Below are positions 60,084-64,000 of a DNA stretch of 64,000 nucleotides, piece by piece (within the stretch, counting starts at the first letter, position 1; the number at the start of each line of letters is the position of its first letter). Both the position numbers and the translations under genes were made by a program. The stretch is taken from contig CM054113.1 in assembly GCA_028673005.1 (NCBI GenBank), forward strand, positions 173,444,837 through 173,508,836. Direction: 5' to 3'. The notes under the pieces are model-generated. The model saw only the letters and a list, made by a program, of their open reading frames with translations, made no database searches and was not told the origin of the DNA. This DNA comes from Tanypteryx hageni (taxonomy: Eukaryota > Arthropoda > Insecta > Odonata > Petaluridae).

Positions 60084-61500
60084 AATGTTTGACATTTTTT
60101 CAAGGAAAATCCATGTTATAGGGTGGAAAATATTGTAATTAGAACAGATGCTCCAATAATATATGCATAGTACAACTTTCTCTTTTTATTTCACATAAGT
60201 GATGGTATAATTTAAAAAATGTAGAATTCAATGTGTTAAGTCAGATTGCATGGTTCAAAGATTAAATAGTGAAATATAATTGATTTTTCTTTCAAATTCG
60301 GGATATGTAAATATTTTAATGTTTTTTCTCCTTCTCCCATACTTTGTGTAAAATTTTCTGCAGTGTGTCATTCATATTAGATTATACATTAACAGTTTAG
60401 CATAAATAGTTGAAATTGATACTAATTAACTATCCAGAACAGAGAATTTCAATCATAGGTTGCCACTGTTAATTTCTAAGTCTTTGTTCAAAAACAGAAA
60501 TTTTGAGTGTTAATAATAGTTATTATTGATTATTAAAAATATATTTGTTACATATTATAAATGTATTTTTGCGAATGAACTCAATATGTGAGCATTAAAA
60601 ACTTTTCTTAAATGTGTAATGTTATGTCTATGATTGCTTGATTATTAGCATCAAAATCAGCACTTCCACGGTGTGGTAGTTTTACTTTGAAATCAATGGA
60701 AACCATTGATAAGGCTCATTTAGTTCAAGAGAAAAAGTTGCAATAGTACCTTCTTATATTAAAGAGATAAATATATTTTCATTTCTGAATAAGTTATGGT
60801 GGTATTAATGTATGAATTGATGACAGAGTGAAGAATATCTTTTGCCAAAATAAGTGATAATTTTCAATGACTAAAATATTGTCATTGCTGCTTTGGTCTG
60901 AGAAAAATATATCTCCAGAAGAGATTTATGTAGTATAATTATCTGCCAAAAACATTTTCATCCAATTAAATTAGCTTAAAAGTTTCTCAAAAATGAGATT
61001 TATTACATTTTCTTATTGTTTAATCTTACCTTTCAGCCAATGTTTTTTTTTGGAATTTCAATACAAGTCACTCTAATTAACAACATAGAAGCAGTCTTTA
61101 TTCTAATAGTTTCAAATATTCTTGTATTGACACTAGTCTTGTATAATACCCTACTCCTCCAGATAACTTGTATATGCTTCTAAAATGAGTGACAAAATTA
61201 TTAATTCTTTGTTTGAATATTTCAAAGTTGCATTATCACAGAATATTATTAAGATATTGCTAATCCTATTTTGGAAACTGTAACTAAGGATAAGAATATT
61301 AATTCTCTTCTAATGAAATTTATTTAATAGTTGAAAATATCAAAAGAAACAGTGTGGTTAAGCTGTTTTGTAACAATTTATTACTTGAGAAAAGAGAATA
61401 CAGTAAATATTTACTCCAGCAATAAATATCAACTGATATTATTAGGATCATTTCATCAGCTCGTGTCCCTCAGCCTCATTTTTATTTCTCCTCACTGCAG
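60084..61500. other. Appl intron, last part
   Basis: AT-rich, nothing recognised until the pyrimidine tract and acceptor CTCACTGCAG at 61491-61500. Confidence 0.6.
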
Positions 61501-61611
61501 GGTTTTGTGGAAGTTGATCAAGCTGCCACCCCTGAGGAGCGTCATGTGGCGAACATGCAGATCAACGGCTACGAAAATCCCACCTACAAATATTTTGAAG
61601 CCAAGGAGTAG
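61501..61611 (+). CDS. Appl: Appl last exon: cytoplasmic tail
   Basis: Thirty-six codons plus stop (TAG 61609-61611), phase 0. The tail reads [20 protein letters not shown], then [23 protein letters not shown] is the endocytosis signal that binds PTB-domain adaptors (X11/Mint, Fe65, Dab/Numb types). TPEERH corresponds to the phosphorylated Thr motif of vertebrate APP (Thr668). The acceptor CACTGCAG is strong. The split between the transmembrane exon and this tail exon follows a 12.4 kb intron. Confidence 0.98.
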   Translation, partial: GFVEVDQAATPEERHVANMQINGYENPTYKYFEAKE

Positions 61612-63110
61612 TTTGGAAATAGTTGTAGCTATAAGAGAAGGACGGAGTGAGTGTTGAAGAGTGTAGAGGCAAAAAAAGGCGAAGAAGAAATCCTTCCATG
61701 TAATGGCAGCAGTTGAAGGCTACAGCAGTGTCGAATGGCATCCTTCTCTCTCTCTCTCTCTCTTTTTAAGAACCTGCAAAAAATATATTCCCAGCAACAT
61801 TTAAAAAAAACCCCACTCTTTCTCCCCCTGCGCCCTCGTCTTCTATTCCCGCAAGCGCATCACTTTCAAGCTTCCCTCCGCATGTGGTCGAGAACGAGTT
61901 CACTATCATAACTATAGTTTGTGTTTACTATTTTTTTTATCGTAACGCCTCTTTGTCATTGGCTCCCTCTCTCCCCCGTCCCTCATAGTTTTTAGCCGAG
62001 TTTATTCACTCAAGAAAAACGAAGGACATACTGAACTATGGAGGAGGTCATGTTACAGAGGAAAAAAAAGAGGTGGCTTTATGGGAGGGAGAAGGATGCC
62101 TTTTTGTAAATCCCCCTCGTCCAGCACTTATATTCATACAAAAAAATTGTACAAGATTTTTTTCCATGACCCAACGTTTCCCCAAGTCTGGACCCGAGGC
62201 TGCAACACGTCCAATGGATTGACATGACACTGCAGACAAAAAAAAACATGTCGTCGGTTTTGCCCTCTTTTTCGCACGTGGAAATGTTTGGGTTTTTTCG
62301 AACAGAGACTGTGCCCACATTATGACTCTGGCGCCTCTCAAAGCCATTCCTCCCCTTTTGAAAGATTTCTATTCTAATATGCTTTTGGTCTTTCTTTGCG
62401 TCAAGTCAGAATGGAATATTTGACAGAGCAAAAGGGTATTTTGTGGAAATGGATCCTTCCCAGGTGATAGAAAATGGGCGTTCCCTCCTGCCAATAGTAT
62501 TTTTGCATGAAGGTGTAGATGGTGGTGGAAACATTCAAAACTGCAGTGTTCCTCTAAAGGGGTACTCTCACTAGTTTGTATATGTTGAAGTTTTTGTACA
62601 AAGTTGGTTTATACGCTGCAGAAATGTGAAATATTATCCCGCTCCGTACTGTAACGAAATCTCTGTACCCCTTTTTCTCACCATCTTTTCACATGGAAAC
62701 ATAAGTCGAAGAGTAAAGAAAAACTTTTAAAAATTTTAAAAGAGAAGCACAATCATTTCCAGTAGCAGCTGTTGCTTGCAAAAAATTTGTAGCAAAAATA
62801 TCATCCTATTCAAAAAGCTTGCTACCAATTTACATGAACTGTTATTTTCCTATTATATTTTAAAATCTTAGATCTTTGAACTTGGAGAAGTGTCCTTCCA
62901 CTGCCTTTCTGGCCATTACTTAGAATTTCGATCGGATGAGACAAGAGAGAAAAAGTTTTTTTTTTCAACTCTTTAACATAAATGTAGGCATGAATTAGTT
63001 CCATTGCACGTGTGATGCAGCATAATTGTGGCAATTGGAGGGTAAATTTGAGTTTTTGCATACATGTCGACTGTCTCAAAGAAAATAAACCAGCATATTC
63101 TTTTATTACT
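61612..63110 (+). other. Appl: Appl 3' UTR, probable extent
   Basis: Non-coding sequence after the stop, without splice signals, carrying a (CT)n run at 61746-61763 and several T-rich stretches. The first canonical poly(A) signal seen is at 63084. The minus-strand frames 62048-62347 are unsupported shadows. The real transcript end cannot be fixed without cDNA. Confidence 0.6.
63084..63089 (+). terminator. AATAAA polyadenylation signal
   Basis: A canonical hexamer about 1.47 kb after the Appl stop, followed within 40 bp by a T/G-rich stretch (CTTTTATTACTAATTATGTG), a suitable arrangement for 3' cleavage. Further sites downstream are possible, since fly Appl and vertebrate APP have long 3' UTRs. 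Confidence 0.55.
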
Positions 63111-64000
63111 AATTATGTGAATGGTGGCTGAAAAAAAAAACAAAAAAATGGAAAAATATCACTTTTCTAGAAGTGAAAAAGCTTGCTCCTTTTGCAGCTT
63201 GAAACGGAGGTGTCAATTTGCACTGGATATCCTTCTGATATTGTACAGGTAGGTACGTAACATCTCTCTGTTAAACTTACATTTCTGCCAATATGAAAGT
63301 GTCTTAGTATCGAATCTGTTGTAACCTGTGAATTTTCTGTGTTTGTAGCTCTTAAGAAATCAGGTGTCTAGTGGTCATGATAAATGTGTGTGGGTGGGAC
63401 ATTTGAAAATTTTTGAGACACATTCCTCCTCCATTGCTAATATTAGTCGAGGTATACATATTTGTCATGCGCTGTGCACCATTTGTCAGACCCTTAGTCG
63501 AGTTATTCTTAGTGGACATTGTCCTTCTAGCTGTATATTATAAGTGTATGGCTGGGTCTAAATCTTTGAAATAATCATACTTATGAAAATAATATCCGTA
63601 ACAATACCTTATCTGGCATTATTATTATATTGATAGAATTCTAACTACCAACAAAAAAAGTATGATGTGCTTTATATTAATACTAATGGTGCCCTATACT
63701 TAAAACATAGGGGTAAATTTCTTCTGTGTTTGATATGGACAGAGAGGCTGCATCTCTACAAATTGTTAAAGAAAAGAAAACAAACCAATTACTAATTTTA
63801 TGCAATTCTAAAAAATTATTTGTTCAAAGCAAGCGCAATGGCCACAGAAAACTAATACTTGAGTTAAAAGTGCGATAGTGAACGTTTTGGTTACTTTCAG
63901 CTTCTCTGTCCATGTCAGTGAATTGAGGCATATGCCAGCCTATTAACAAAGAACTTCACATTTTTGAGTCAGCACATCTTTAGCGTGCAATATCTGTAAT
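63111..64000. other. Distal 3' UTR or intergenic, nothing recognised
   Basis: No gene recognised. An A-rich run follows at 63131-63149. Confidence 0.4.

Noticed and set aside
62048..62347. Minus-strand frames in the 3' UTR
   Set aside because: Overlap the Appl 3' UTR in antisense with no domain or splice signals.
1..64000. CRISPR arrays, operons, phage or other prokaryotic systems
   Set aside because: Spliceosomal introns and eukaryotic transposons throughout; no regularly spaced short repeats with unique spacers.
1..64000. tRNA, rRNA or snRNA genes
   Set aside because: No A/B-box pairs with cloverleaf potential or rRNA-like sequence were noticed by eye; a covariance search would be decisive.

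Overview
This window is a gene-poor, repeat-rich piece of an arthropod nuclear genome, most likely an insect. Its one recognisable host gene is the 3' two thirds of the beta-amyloid-precursor-protein-like gene (Appl), on the + strand in eight exons between 25831 and 61611. Joined by phase, the exons carry about 695 codons: the copper-binding half of the E1 domain, a long acidic linker, the complete E2 domain, a second acidic linker, one transmembrane segment and a cytoplasmic tail with TPEERH and GYENPTY. All seven internal introns are GT-AG with matching phases. The signal peptide and the growth-factor-like half of E1 were not found and probably lie upstream of position 1. The insect assignment rests on the CuBD wording (SDALLVPE, MLLPCGISLFSGVEFVCC), the tail ending KYFEAKE, and the transposon families present.

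Layout. 1-25830: no coding exon recognised. It holds polypyrimidine/polypurine tracts (5188-5840, 6840-7500, 7545-7800, 20330-21500), a 170-bp tandem repeat (8964-9476), dead mariner and hAT transposase relics, a Penelope-like fragment, foldback repeats and a piggyBac deletion derivative with intact TTAA sites. 25831-30659: four Appl exons with introns of 0.6-2.0 kb. 30660-41327: a 10.7 kb intron loaded with mobile DNA: a pogo-like element, a 1.5 kb hAT element inside an older Helitron-like repeat, and a 4.1 kb Penelope-like retroelement with inverted terminal copies and its own nested 592-bp insert. 41328-42075: two more exons. 42076-48977: intron with LINE, pogo and hAT relics. 48978-49124: transmembrane exon. 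49125-61500: 12.4 kb intron with two Helitron-type elements and a 3 kb LINE. 61501-61611: last exon, then a long 3' UTR.

How it fits together: Appl is the only host gene supported. Everything else is intronic or upstream mobile and simple-sequence DNA. Several insertions are datable relative to one another because they nest or retain exact target-site duplications. I found no RNA gene, CRISPR array or prokaryote-type system, and no clearly new gene system. The most informative items are the Appl domain variations and the nested transposon structures.
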